DNA of 34,557 bases from Candidatus Gastranaerophilales bacterium (lineage in GTDB: Bacteria; Cyanobacteriota; Vampirovibrionia; Gastranaerophilales; Gastranaerophilaceae): the NCBI GenBank assembly GCA_944324255.1, contig CALUVM010000016.1:1-34557 (forward strand). Reading direction: 5' to 3'. The notes under the pieces were generated by a model. It did no database searches, was not told the origin of the DNA, and was given only the letters and a program-made list of their open reading frames with translations. Every line of letters begins with the position of its first letter. Position 1 is the stretch's first letter. The position numbers and the translations under genes were made by a program. Below are positions 15,319 through 23,991 of the stretch, in pieces.

Positions 15319-16629
15319 TTATTGTTCAGCCAGAACTACGGTAAAATCGCTGCCGACAGAATACATTTCGGTCGGGTCATATATAAATTGTGTATTTGCA
15401 AGTTCAGGAAGTTTTTTCTGAAGCCAATTAAAGAAATCAATAGTTACACTATTTTTATTTGCAACAAATCTTGTATGTGAAAGATGAGTAATCTTGAGCA
15501 TATTAACTTCAAAACCTAAATCATTTAACTTATCTTTTAGAGCAGCGGCGTCTTCTTCCCGCTTAGGAGAATACATAATGCCTGCCTTGAATTTCGCATT
15601 ATCAACCTGTGGTTTTATTCTATAAATCATCCTGTTAATCATTTCTTGAGTCTTAACAGGGTCTAAAATCCAATAACTTATATATCCTCTTTGGTTTGGT
15701 GCTCCCGGAAGAGTTGCGGTTTCTATTTTGCTTTCGTCGATGCTGCGTGCCATTGCCGCATATTGAGATAATTCATAAAAACTCATATCTGTTTTTATGT
15801 AATTATTCATAACGTTTAAAACTTCCGGTATTTTAGTTATAACCTGAGGAGAATGAAGTCTTTCAAATAAACTCTTCATGAACCATTGCTGCCGCTGGGT
15901 TCTTCCTATATCCCCTAATCCGTCTTTTCTATATCTCAAATATCCGACAGCCTGTTTCCCGTTAAGAACGGTATTTCCTTTTTGCAGGTCAATATGAAGT
16001 TTTGCAGAATTATCATTATAGTACATTCTTTTTTCGACATAAATTGGTATACCGCCTAAAGCATCTACAATTTTTTCGACTGCTAAATCGTGGACGATTA
16101 TATATCTGTCGATTTTTATTCCGAAAGTTTCTTTTAAAGTCTTTTTAACAAGATTAATACCGCCTAGAGCGTGGGCTGAATTAATCTTTTGAATACCCTT
16201 GTTGTCAGGCAGATAAACCTTGCTGTCACGTGGTATGGTAATTGCATTAACTGAATGAGTTTTAGGATCAACATTTATAACAATAATTGTATCGGACCGT
16301 GTTCCTTCCCATATATCAGTGCCGTTTCCGTTAGAATCTACTCCTAAAAGCAGAATATTTTGCCTTCTCGGTGAAAACGGTACATCAAACCCCTTTTTAG
16401 AGGCGTGTGAGTATTTGAAAACTCCGTGCATATCCTCGGGATTCGCTTCATCAATAGAGTTTAGAAACAGATTGTTTTCAACAAGAATAACGCAGACAAT
16501 TACAGCACAGAGAACTGCCATAATAATTGTAAAAACAAGTTTTACAAAATTTGAGGATTCTTCTTTTTCTTCTCTTATATTTTTTAAAAAAGCTTTGTAT
16601 TCTTCTTGCTGACTGTTTACAATTTTCAT
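15319..16629 (-). CDS. LCP (LytR-CpsA-Psr) family cell-wall glycopolymer ligase
   Basis: The 436-aa LCP enzyme type transfers undecaprenyl-linked glycopolymers to peptidoglycan. A short cytoplasmic N-terminus is followed by one membrane segment (about 27-53). The LCP domain (about 85-300) contains NILLLGVDSNG, TRSDTIIVINVDPKTHSVNAITIPRDS and GYLRYRKDGLGDIGRTQRQQ, including the catalytic arginines and Asp of the family. A C-terminal LytR_C-like domain (about 345-436) follows. It is first of a two-gene operon with the nitroreductase. The glycopolymer attached is unknown. Confidence 0.92.
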   Translation of the reverse strand: MKIVNSQQEEYKAFLKNIREEKEESSNFVKLVFTIIMAVLCAVIVCVILVENNLFLNSIDEANPEDMHGVFKYSHASKKGFDVPFSPRRQNILLLGVDSNGNGTDIWEGTRSDTIIVINVDPKTHSVNAITIPRDSKVYLPDNKGIQKINSAHALGGINLVKKTLKETFGIKIDRYIIVHDLAVEKIVDALGGIPIYVEKRMYYNDNSAKLHIDLQKGNTVLNGKQAVGYLRYRKDGLGDIGRTQRQQWFMKSLFERLHSPQVITKIPEVLNVMNNYIKTDMSFYELSQYAAMARSIDESKIETATLPGAPNQRGYISYWILDPVKTQEMINRMIYRIKPQVDNAKFKAGIMYSPKREEDAAALKDKLNDLGFEVNMLKITHLSHTRFVANKNSVTIDFFNWLQKKLPELANTQFIYDPTEMYSVGSDFTVVLAEQ

Positions 16630-16651
16630 GACTAGTATTCTCTCTAAAAAA

Positions 16652-16681
16652 ATTATATTATAAACAGTTTTAATAAGCCAA
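16652..16681 (-). promoter_or_regulatory. Promoter of the LCP-nitroreductase operon
   Basis: On the minus strand TTGGCT (16681-16676), an 18-nt spacer, then TATAAT (16657-16652). Start expected near 16645, followed by AGAGAGAA as SD. Confidence 0.55.
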
Positions 16682-16718
16682 AATAAAAACTCTTTTTTAC
16701 AAAAATATATACATTTAT

Positions 16719-17654
16719 TTACGCAAAAATGTTAATTGCAAAACCTGAAATTATACTTATTGCAAGAAGTATAATAACAATTTTAAACGTGTCTTTAAAG
16801 TTGTTGTATTTTAAAAGAACAAGTAATCCCAAACCGGAATTGGACAATAATCCGCTCATTGCTGTTCCGAATGTGACAGTTCCTTTGATGAGCATCATTG
16901 TAATTGCAATTGATACGGCGCAATTCGGGATTAAGCCTACCAGAGCTGAAATTACCGGCTGTAGTAATTTAGATGAGCTTCCGGCTAAAAGTCCGCCTAG
17001 ATGTATGTTTTCAAGGCAGAAGTTCAGAATCAAAGTTATTACAAGGATAAATCCGAAAATATTCAATGTATGAAATATAGGATGTAGAATGAGTTCTCTT
17101 TTATTTTCGGTTACGGGATTATGTTTACAGCAGCCCTCTTCTTCAATAACCACATTCTCTTTAGGCGGGTCTATTATTTGTTTTGAAAAAGCAAGGTCTA
17201 TAAAGTATCCCATTAAAATTGCTATGAAAAGTTTAATCCCGATAATCGGAATTACAAGGTAAGCCTTTGTCGGATGAGCTAAAAGTATCGGTATAGCTTC
17301 ATCGGATGTTCCCAGATATACAGCAAGCAGGCAGCCTTTTGTAATAATTCTTTTTGTATACAGACTGCTTGCAATAACGGAAAAACCGCACTGCGGGAAA
17401 ATTGAAGCAAGCGCACCAATAAGTATACTCCCTTTCTCAGATTTTTTTATCCATTCATCAATTCTGTTTGAAAAATAAAATTCAAACAGCTCTATGATTA
17501 CAAAGATAAAAAACAGAAACGGTAACAGATGAAAGCTGTCTGCCAATGCATCTGCTGCCCATTCCGGCAGCCCGAAAGATTCAATGAAGCTGTCTAGCGG
17601 GGAAAATATAAGTTCATTCAGGTTGTTTATTTTTTCAAGTATTGTTATTAGCAT
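16719..17654 (-). CDS. Putative 10TM heavy-metal exporter (ArsP_2 / 'putative manganese transporter' family)
   Basis: The 311-aa multi-pass membrane protein has two related halves. The motifs IFPQCGFSVIASSLYTKRIITKGCLLAVYLGTSDEAIPILL in the first half and LVGLIPNCAVSIAITMML in the second are typical of the PF11449-type permeases. The loop between the halves holds EEEGCCKHNP, a possible metal-binding site. The ATG at 17654 is chosen because a good minus-strand promoter (TTGACT-17-TTTAAT, 17702-17674) lies between it and the alternative ATG at 17714, and TTGGAG precedes it. Substrate (arsenical, manganese or other) is not resolved. Confidence 0.8.
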   Translation of the reverse strand: MLITILEKINNLNELIFSPLDSFIESFGLPEWAADALADSFHLLPFLFFIFVIIELFEFYFSNRIDEWIKKSEKGSILIGALASIFPQCGFSVIASSLYTKRIITKGCLLAVYLGTSDEAIPILLAHPTKAYLVIPIIGIKLFIAILMGYFIDLAFSKQIIDPPKENVVIEEEGCCKHNPVTENKRELILHPIFHTLNIFGFILVITLILNFCLENIHLGGLLAGSSSKLLQPVISALVGLIPNCAVSIAITMMLIKGTVTFGTAMSGLLSNSGLGLLVLLKYNNFKDTFKIVIILLAISIISGFAINIFA

Positions 17655-17673
17655 TCCGATTTCTCCAATATAA

Positions 17674-17702
17674 ATTAAACCTTTTCCATAAACATTAGTC
17701 AA
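17674..17702 (-). promoter_or_regulatory. Promoter of the permease gene
   Basis: Minus strand TTGACT (17702-17697), a 17-nt spacer, then TTTAAT (17679-17674). Transcription would start near 17667, giving a short leader with GGAG before the ATG at 17654. It decides the start choice. Confidence 0.65.
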
Positions 17703-17714
17703 TAAAACAAACAA

Positions 17715-17743
17715 TTGAAAAATTTTTGTGATAAAAATATAAA
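17715..17743 (+). promoter_or_regulatory. Promoter of the ferredoxin-nitroreductase gene
   Basis: TTGAAA (17715-17720), a 17-nt spacer, then TATAAA (17738-17743). AAGGAG follows 9 nt before the ATG. It is back to back with the permease promoter, only 12 nt apart, so the two genes may be co-regulated. Confidence 0.65.
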
Positions 17744-17757
17744 TAAGGAGTATTTAT

Positions 17758-18639
17758 ATGAAATCAATAGAAATTAATAAAGAAAAATGCACACAGTGTG
17801 GAATGTGTATCAAAGATTGTCTGGCGTCCGCTATAGAATTTGATAGTGAAAAATATCCAAAGTATGCACAGGGAGGTCAAGAAAGATGTATTTCCTGCCA
17901 GCATTGTATGGCAGTTTGTCCGACAGGTGCACTTTCTTTTTGCGGGAAAAATCCTGATGAAGCGGATAAAGTAAGATTTCCAAAACCTGATGAAGTTCTT
18001 TCTTTAATAAAATCCAGAAGAAGTATAAGACATTATAAAGATGAAGAAATTCCGGAAGAAATTTTCGACAGGCTGAAAAAAATGTTCCCGTATATACCGA
18101 CGGGATGCAATACCAATACTCTTCATTTTTCTATTATTGAGTCAAAATCTGCTATGGATGTAATACGTAACAAGGTGAGGGAAAAACTTCTTAAACTTAT
18201 TTCCAATAAAATTTTTTCATCACTTGGTAAAAAATTTGAACATTATAAAACTAATTTTGAAAATGGAGAGGATTTAATCTTTAGAAATGCTCCGCATATG
18301 ATTGTTGTATCTTCTTCAATTCATGCCCCTTGCGCTAATGTTGATCCTATAATTGCCTTAAGCTATATTGAGCTTTATGCACAGAGTCTTGGCTTAGGTA
18401 CATGCTGGTGCGGGTTTGCTCAGGCATGTTTTAAATTTATGCCTGAATTTGCTCCGATGTTAGATATTCCTGACGGATATAAGCCTGTTTATGTAATGCT
18501 GCTGGGAAAACCGGATATCAAATATCACAGAACAACTTTACCAGAAAGCTATCCGGTATCTGAGATTAAAGATGTTGAAGAAATTAAGCAGACTTTTAGT
18601 CAAAAAGCAAGACGGCTGCTTTTAAATTTTATAAGATAG
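17758..18639 (+). CDS. 2[4Fe-4S] ferredoxin-nitroreductase fusion protein
   Basis: The 293-aa protein has two [4Fe-4S] clusters at its N-terminus (Cys11, 14, 17, 21 and Cys44, 47, 50, 54; CxxCxxCxxxC twice). A nitroreductase-type FMN domain follows from about residue 78 (LIKSRRSIRHYKDEEIPEE, SYIELYAQSLGLGTCWCGFAQ). Such fusions are common in anaerobes and probably pass electrons from ferredoxin to flavin. Substrate unknown. It is divergent from the metal-exporter-type permease. Its stop is 7 nt from the stop of the next, convergent gene with no terminator between. Confidence 0.88.
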   Translation: MKSIEINKEKCTQCGMCIKDCLASAIEFDSEKYPKYAQGGQERCISCQHCMAVCPTGALSFCGKNPDEADKVRFPKPDEVLSLIKSRRSIRHYKDEEIPEEIFDRLKKMFPYIPTGCNTNTLHFSIIESKSAMDVIRNKVREKLLKLISNKIFSSLGKKFEHYKTNFENGEDLIFRNAPHMIVVSSSIHAPCANVDPIIALSYIELYAQSLGLGTCWCGFAQACFKFMPEFAPMLDIPDGYKPVYVMLLGKPDIKYHRTTLPESYPVSEIKDVEEIKQTFSQKARRLLLNFIR

Positions 18640-18646
18640 CAGTTTT

Positions 18647-21379
18647 TTAGGATAAGTCCATTACATATTCAAGGTTATCTTTATGGACATTTACGATAAA
18701 TTTGTGAATGCCGATTCTAACAATATATCTTAATCCGCCGTCAGGTAAGTTTTCGCTTACACGGGCTTGAATTTTCTCGCTTTTTAAAACAGGATACTGC
18801 TTAATTTTGAGCAGTTTATTTCCTACATGTCCTATAATCGTATAGCCGTTTTCATTCTTTGCAAGGTAACATCCCATATTGCCGGCAAAATCAGCGGAAC
18901 TCAGGATGGTATATGATTCCCCGTCCAGCATACATGTTACTTCTTTTTGAGGTTCCTGTTGAGATTCAGAAGAAGACAGTTCTTTCTTTTTCATCATAAT
19001 GCGGGTTCTTCTTGCCATTCTTTCCGCCCTATCCTGCTCGAGTTTTCTTGCAAGAGCTTCCGGAAGTTCAGATTTTTGCGGTTTTTTAATTTCCGGTTTT
19101 GCAGGGTTTTGATTTTTAATATTATCCGCTGCTTTTGGAGTTTCCTCAATTGCAATTTCTTCTAAAATATCATCCGAATCATTGTTATTTAAAATGCTTT
19201 TCAATTCGTCTAAGGTATTTTCGGCAGGTTTTGTATTATCTTGTTTTCCCCCGGATGTCTGTTTGTCCAAATCTACAAATTCATTGCGATAAAGTGCTTC
19301 AAAATCATCATAGTCATTCGGAGCGGTTGTTGTGATATCATCATCCTGATTGGATATTTCAAAGTTTCCAAACTGGCTGAATTCTTTTTGTATATCGGAA
19401 ACACTCGGTGTGTTTGAATCATCAAATTCATTTATTACTTCAAATTGTTCGCTGCCGTCATAGAATGGCTTAAATTGAACATTGCTTATATTTTTAAGTA
19501 ATGCATCTTCATCAACAACAACCGGTTCAGGTTTTGGATCTTCATATTTTTCAGGGTTTTTCATAACATCAGCCAAATCCGGAAGCTGGTTTGAAATATT
19601 CAATTTATCAACCTGATAGCTTGTGTCGGCATATTCTATTTTCTCAGAAGGTTTAAATTTATACGCATCCTCGTTATTGACTTCTTTAGACAGGTCAGGA
19701 AGAGCATCTTTTAATGATAGAGTTGCAAATTCATATCCTTCGCTATAATAAACCGTGACAGGTTTGACTTCGGATTCAATTCTTCTTCCGCCTTGTTTTC
19801 TAAGAGCTTCTGATAAGTCCGGAAGCATATCTTTTACATTCAAAGTAAGAATTTCAGAGGCTTTATGAGGTTTTTCCCGTTGTTTTTCTATTTCTGCCTG
19901 CATTTCTTTAGCACGTTCAGGGTTTGTTTTTAAATCTGTTACGAAATCAGGATCAATTTCAACATTAATGAGTTTATAAAGTGCATTAATATCTTCTCTG
20001 GTAAATATGATATTTTGTGAAACAGCATAAGTGGTAACAAGATCCTCAAGAATTTCCTGCTTTGTAGGGATTTTCTTAACAGGTATGGTTTTAGCAAATT
20101 TTTCAACATCTTTTAATGTAGCATCACTTATTTCAGTATTAAGAAGCTGATTAATTTTTTCCGTATCATTGTTATCAAAAGTTAAATTGTCATTATGAAT
20201 AGTTTCTTCATAAAGTTCTTCATCATATTTTCCGGTTTCTTCTTGAATTTCTTCATTATAAGCTTCTTCATCAAATGAAAAACCGCTCAAGAAATCTTCT
20301 AATGCTTGATTTTCATCTTCGTCAATTTCCGGAGCCTCTGTCTTTGCTTTTGCCTGCTCCTGGAATAATTCATCTAAATCTACAATATTGAGCTCTTCTT
20401 TTTCTTCTTCAACAACCGGAGCTGCAGGTTGCGTATATTCTGTATTTTTAGGTATAGATACCGGATTTTTATACTTAGTATCAAGGTTTTTGATAGTACT
20501 TTTTATTTTTCTTGAATTTTTAGTGTCTTTTTTCGCTTTTTTATTTTCCTTAGGTTCATCAACATCAATCGAGATTTGTTCTCCGGCAATTTCCGCAAGT
20601 TTATTTTTAGCTTTCAAGAAAAGATAAACTGAAACTCCGAGAACAAAGAATATTCCTAAAACAAGCAGAAAAGCCTCTGTAGGGTCGCCTTGTTCCTGCG
20701 GACGGGTTGATTCTACCGTAAAATCCTGTACATTTCCGGCTTGCGGCATGTCGGCAGAAGCCGCTGTAGATGCAGGGGTTTCTCGATGACTTGTATTTTC
20801 TTTCGGATATTCTCTATAGTTATTTTTATGATGCTCCGGCTCTTTACTATAATGCTCATAATCATCATTTTTTTCAGGAATATCTTTGTGTTCGACAACT
20901 TCTTCAGCTTCAGGAGCATTATCTTCAATACCGGCTTCGTTCTCCCAGGTGTCCTGAGTTGTGATAAGTTTCTGGGCGTTTCCGGCCGGTAAATAAACAG
21001 CTTTATCTGCTGTTAATACTGCATCTTCAAAAGTTTTTACCGTAATTCGTGTATAACCGTTACCGTTTTTTGTGTAAGGTAAGGTCTTTACTGATATAGA
21101 TTCAATCTGTGAAGAAACCTGACTCAAGTCCGGTGTTTGTGCCTGACTGTCAAATTCCGGAAGCAGCATCATATATGTTGTAGCATCTCTTCTAATTAGA
21201 GAAACTTTCCCGTCGTAATTTGTTTTGGTCTGTACAGTCATATTAACCGAGCCGTTTGGGTTAAGTTTGAAGGCTAAACCCATAAGACTGTTTTTATAGT
21301 TTTCGGCAGCAAAAGAGCCGGCAACCGTAATAACACTTGCCAGAACTAATGAGATTGTTCTCTTCTTATACTGCTTCAT
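18647..21379 (-). CDS. Large membrane-anchored acidic protein with three LPDL repeats
   Basis: No family is recognised for the 910-aa whole. A signal or anchor segment lies at about 5-25. An exported beta-rich region at about 30-140 (AFKLNPNGSVNMTVQTKT, SISVKTLPYTKNGNGYTRITV) is reminiscent of AMIN-like envelope domains. A Pro/Glu/His linker leads to a membrane segment at about 234-256 (AFLLVLGIFFVLGVSVYLFL), and a very acidic cytoplasmic region follows. Three copies of L-x-[LI]-x-[KSN]-x-LPDL occur at about residues 519, 560 and 599, about 40 residues apart. A basic helix (ARRTRIMMKKK) and a folded C-terminal domain (about 810-910) end it. No SD; a palindrome lies just upstream. An envelope-cytoplasm scaffold is a guess. 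Confidence 0.8.
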   Translation of the reverse strand: MKQYKKRTISLVLASVITVAGSFAAENYKNSLMGLAFKLNPNGSVNMTVQTKTNYDGKVSLIRRDATTYMMLLPEFDSQAQTPDLSQVSSQIESISVKTLPYTKNGNGYTRITVKTFEDAVLTADKAVYLPAGNAQKLITTQDTWENEAGIEDNAPEAEEVVEHKDIPEKNDDYEHYSKEPEHHKNNYREYPKENTSHRETPASTAASADMPQAGNVQDFTVESTRPQEQGDPTEAFLLVLGIFFVLGVSVYLFLKAKNKLAEIAGEQISIDVDEPKENKKAKKDTKNSRKIKSTIKNLDTKYKNPVSIPKNTEYTQPAAPVVEEEKEELNIVDLDELFQEQAKAKTEAPEIDEDENQALEDFLSGFSFDEEAYNEEIQEETGKYDEELYEETIHNDNLTFDNNDTEKINQLLNTEISDATLKDVEKFAKTIPVKKIPTKQEILEDLVTTYAVSQNIIFTREDINALYKLINVEIDPDFVTDLKTNPERAKEMQAEIEKQREKPHKASEILTLNVKDMLPDLSEALRKQGGRRIESEVKPVTVYYSEGYEFATLSLKDALPDLSKEVNNEDAYKFKPSEKIEYADTSYQVDKLNISNQLPDLADVMKNPEKYEDPKPEPVVVDEDALLKNISNVQFKPFYDGSEQFEVINEFDDSNTPSVSDIQKEFSQFGNFEISNQDDDITTTAPNDYDDFEALYRNEFVDLDKQTSGGKQDNTKPAENTLDELKSILNNNDSDDILEEIAIEETPKAADNIKNQNPAKPEIKKPQKSELPEALARKLEQDRAERMARRTRIMMKKKELSSSESQQEPQKEVTCMLDGESYTILSSADFAGNMGCYLAKNENGYTIIGHVGNKLLKIKQYPVLKSEKIQARVSENLPDGGLRYIVRIGIHKFIVNVHKDNLEYVMDLS

Positions 21380-21387
21380 ACTTATTA

Positions 21388-21406
21388 TTTTAACATAATG
21401 TTAAAA
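21388..21406. promoter_or_regulatory. 19-bp perfect palindrome upstream of the 910-aa gene
   Basis: TTTTAACAT-A-ATGTTAAAA spans the likely -10 region (TAAAAT on minus, 21392-21387, 8 nt from the ATG). It could be an operator. The regulator is unknown and AT-rich palindromes arise by chance. Confidence 0.4.
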
Positions 21407-21449
21407 AAGAGCCTATATATGTAAAGAAAAATCATTAATTTGTATCAGG

Positions 21450-22463
21450 CTACATCTCTGTTACAATAATACGTTTATCAGAAGTAATTTTATCGATATT
21501 TAAGACTGTATACAGTGTTTTATTATAGATAAATTCAGAGGCATAGTAGCTGTCTGAGAGCTCGTTGAAATCACTTTCCTGAAAGTCAAAGAGTTCATTT
21601 ATTTTATCAATTAAAAGCGCAAGTTTTAATTCATTGCATTTAATAATAATAACAGGGTTTTTATCATTTTTATTATCATCCTGAGAATTATCATTTGAAA
21701 TTTCAAGGAATTTTTTCAAATTTATAACTGTAATATAATCTCCTCTAAGGTTCATTATTCCTTCTATAAAATCAGGGGTTCCGGGCACTCTTGTTATAGA
21801 AGTGTCTTTTAAAACCTCTTTTACATAATCCAGTGATATACAGTAATAGTCATCGTACAAGTTAAAAGAGATATATTTATTCTTTGCATGTAATTCTCCT
21901 GAAACAAGTCTGAGAGCTGATTTTTCCGCAATAGCCTGCGTCCTTAGCTGCATGGTCATCTTAGATGCTTCATCTTTAGGAAAAAGCGAAGGTATATCAA
22001 CATCCGGATAATGAGAATCATGCTGTTTTAGCAGATTTTCCAAAGCATAAATATTTACAATAAATATAGTTTCATGATCTTGCTTGTATAATGATTCAAC
22101 AACCATTTTATTATCGACAAAAGGTATCGGATCAACACTTGTAGAGTCAAAAGAAGATATTCCCAGAATCTTATCCGTAATAATTCCGAAAATTACTTCA
22201 TCAGTCTTGACAATTAGTAATTCATTATTAGCACTGTAGGGCGGAACATCAATATTTAAGTAAAATCTTATATCTACAACATTGATAACGAAATTGTTAT
22301 ATTTCAAAAGCCCGACAATGTTGTTGGCAAGTTTTTGCGGGTAATCCAGTGCCGGAAGCTTCATTATTTCAAGCACATTGCCTGTATTTACCGCATACTT
22401 GCTCTCACCGATTTGAAAACACAGGTGGGAATTCTTTTTTTGTTCAAGATAATTACTGTTCAT
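21450..22463 (-). CDS. Tandem CheW-domain coupling protein
   Basis: The 337-aa protein has two CheW-like SH3-type domains. The first is at about 12-150 (LCFQIGESKYAVNTGNVLEIMKLP, NNIVGLLKYNNFVINVVDIR). The second is at about 190-335 (YISFNLYDDYYCISLDYVKEVLK, PDFIEGIMNLRGDYITVINLKKFL). The second has the consensus GIMNLRGxxxxVINL; the first is more diverged. CheW couples chemoreceptors to CheA, and a double CheW could bridge two partners. The gene start overlaps the end of the REC-GGDEF gene by 11 bp, so the two are translationally linked. Confidence 0.88.
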   Translation of the reverse strand: MNSNYLEQKKNSHLCFQIGESKYAVNTGNVLEIMKLPALDYPQKLANNIVGLLKYNNFVINVVDIRFYLNIDVPPYSANNELLIVKTDEVIFGIITDKILGISSFDSTSVDPIPFVDNKMVVESLYKQDHETIFIVNIYALENLLKQHDSHYPDVDIPSLFPKDEASKMTMQLRTQAIAEKSALRLVSGELHAKNKYISFNLYDDYYCISLDYVKEVLKDTSITRVPGTPDFIEGIMNLRGDYITVINLKKFLEISNDNSQDDNKNDKNPVIIIKCNELKLALLIDKINELFDFQESDFNELSDSYYASEFIYNKTLYTVLNIDKITSDKRIIVTEM

Positions 22464-23907
22464 ATAAAATTACTCTGTTTCTTCCGCCTTCTTTAGCCTT
22501 ATATAAAGCTTCGTCTGCTGATTTTAAGATTTCTGCCGATGTATTAAGGTTCTGATAGTTCATCGTAAGACCGATACTTACGGTAACTTTAGCTCTAACT
22601 CCGTTATAGTCAAAGTCGTAATCCTCTACCATTCGTCTTAGTCTTTGTACAGGAATAATTGCGCCTTCAATATTGGTTTCAGGCATAATCATAACGAGTT
22701 CTTCACCGCCATAACGATAAAGCAGGTCGGTTTTTCTGAAAGATTGTTTCATTAAATCCGCAACTGTTTTGAGAACATAATCTCCGTACTGATGTCCGTA
22801 TGTATCATTAACTTTTTTGAAGAAATCTATATCTAATATTGCAAGAGAAAAGTCGGAAGGGTGCCGTTTCGTACGGTTGCATTCCTGCTCCAAACTTATT
22901 TCAAACTGGCGTCTGTTATATAATCCTGTTAATCCGTCAAGAACAGACATAAACTCTTTTTCAGTGTATTGATATTTCATTTTAAAGATAGCCAGAAGCT
23001 CACTTATCATAATATCAAAGAATCTGAATGAAGAATAGTCAATGTCCTGCCTTGTATAGAAGCAGATTCCGCCTATGAGTTTTTTATCAAAAATCATAGG
23101 AATAATGATTTTTGAAGTAAAATCTCCGAACTGATAATCAAGTTCTTTCCCGAGAAGCATTCTTACCACTTCAAACTTGGAATTTTTTATATCTTTATGC
23201 TCTTCCATTTTTCTGAAAAAGTCATAGCTTATATCAGAAAGCAGATTCTTAGAGAAATTCCTTCCCAGAGTATCAATATAAAGCATATTTTCTGCAAAAT
23301 CATCCGGCGAGGCAAAATATATACCTGCAACATGGTATTCAACAAAAGAACTGAGAAGCGAAAAGAGCTTTTCAACCAGAATCCTTTCATAATTTAAAAA
23401 GTCGCTTAGATTCCTGAATTCGTTTGAAAAAACAGATTTGAGCAGCAGGTCATTAAGAACGGAGTTTAATCGCAGCTGTGCAGAGCTTTCCGTATCAGCT
23501 TTAGAAGCAATTGCTTGTTTATATTCGTCGCTTACCGGATATCGGCGGACAGTTGAATTTATATTAGCAACAAGCTCTTTAATATCAATCGATTTTGATA
23601 AAAATAATTGAGCTCCTGCTTTTTTACCCCAGAAACTGTCGATTTTTTTATCAAGAACAGTAAGGAGTATAATAGGAATCTTCTTTGTTTCATCCACGTT
23701 TTTTATCATACGGCACAATTGATAACCGTCAATAACCGGCATCATAATATCGGATACGATTACATCCGGAAGGTAGGAGTATACTTTCTTATAAGCTTCA
23801 GCACCGTTTGTTGCGGATTCAACTTCAAACCCGTTTTGTGTCAAGCCCTCTTTTAAAAATTTAAGCTGGGTATCGCTGTCTTCTACCAGTAAAATCTTAG
23901 TTGCCAT
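22453..23907 (-). CDS. REC-GGDEF response regulator (diguanylate cyclase)
   Basis: In this 484-aa protein the REC domain (1-120) has the phospho-acceptor Asp53 in PDVIVSDIMMP and acidic residues Glu9/Asp10. A middle region (about 140-310) with no clear motif may be GAF-like. A GGDEF domain (about 325-484) has the active GGEEL site at about 400-404 and an RxxD inhibitory site (RKTD) five residues before it. It should make cyclic di-GMP when phosphorylated by the neighbouring CheA and be product-inhibited. Its role matches WspR-type outputs. It is divergent from the MCP-CheA pair and overlaps the tandem-CheW gene. Confidence 0.92.
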   Translation of the reverse strand: MATKILLVEDSDTQLKFLKEGLTQNGFEVESATNGAEAYKKVYSYLPDVIVSDIMMPVIDGYQLCRMIKNVDETKKIPIILLTVLDKKIDSFWGKKAGAQLFLSKSIDIKELVANINSTVRRYPVSDEYKQAIASKADTESSAQLRLNSVLNDLLLKSVFSNEFRNLSDFLNYERILVEKLFSLLSSFVEYHVAGIYFASPDDFAENMLYIDTLGRNFSKNLLSDISYDFFRKMEEHKDIKNSKFEVVRMLLGKELDYQFGDFTSKIIIPMIFDKKLIGGICFYTRQDIDYSSFRFFDIMISELLAIFKMKYQYTEKEFMSVLDGLTGLYNRRQFEISLEQECNRTKRHPSDFSLAILDIDFFKKVNDTYGHQYGDYVLKTVADLMKQSFRKTDLLYRYGGEELVMIMPETNIEGAIIPVQRLRRMVEDYDFDYNGVRAKVTVSIGLTMNYQNLNTSAEILKSADEALYKAKEGGRNRVILYEQ

Positions 23908-23991
23908 ATATTCAGATATTCCAATTTTATCGCTTTTAGTATAAAATAATTATATAATAAATAACCAAAAAAAACTATAGGAGAGAAAGAA

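Noticed and set aside
17655-17714. Upstream ATG for the permease
   Set aside because: It is upstream of the likely promoter (17702-17674). The ATG at 17654 has GGAG.
18947-20992. Several plus-strand frames inside the 910-aa gene
   Set aside because: They are Phe/Arg/Ser-rich complements of an acidic repeat-rich gene, without SDs.
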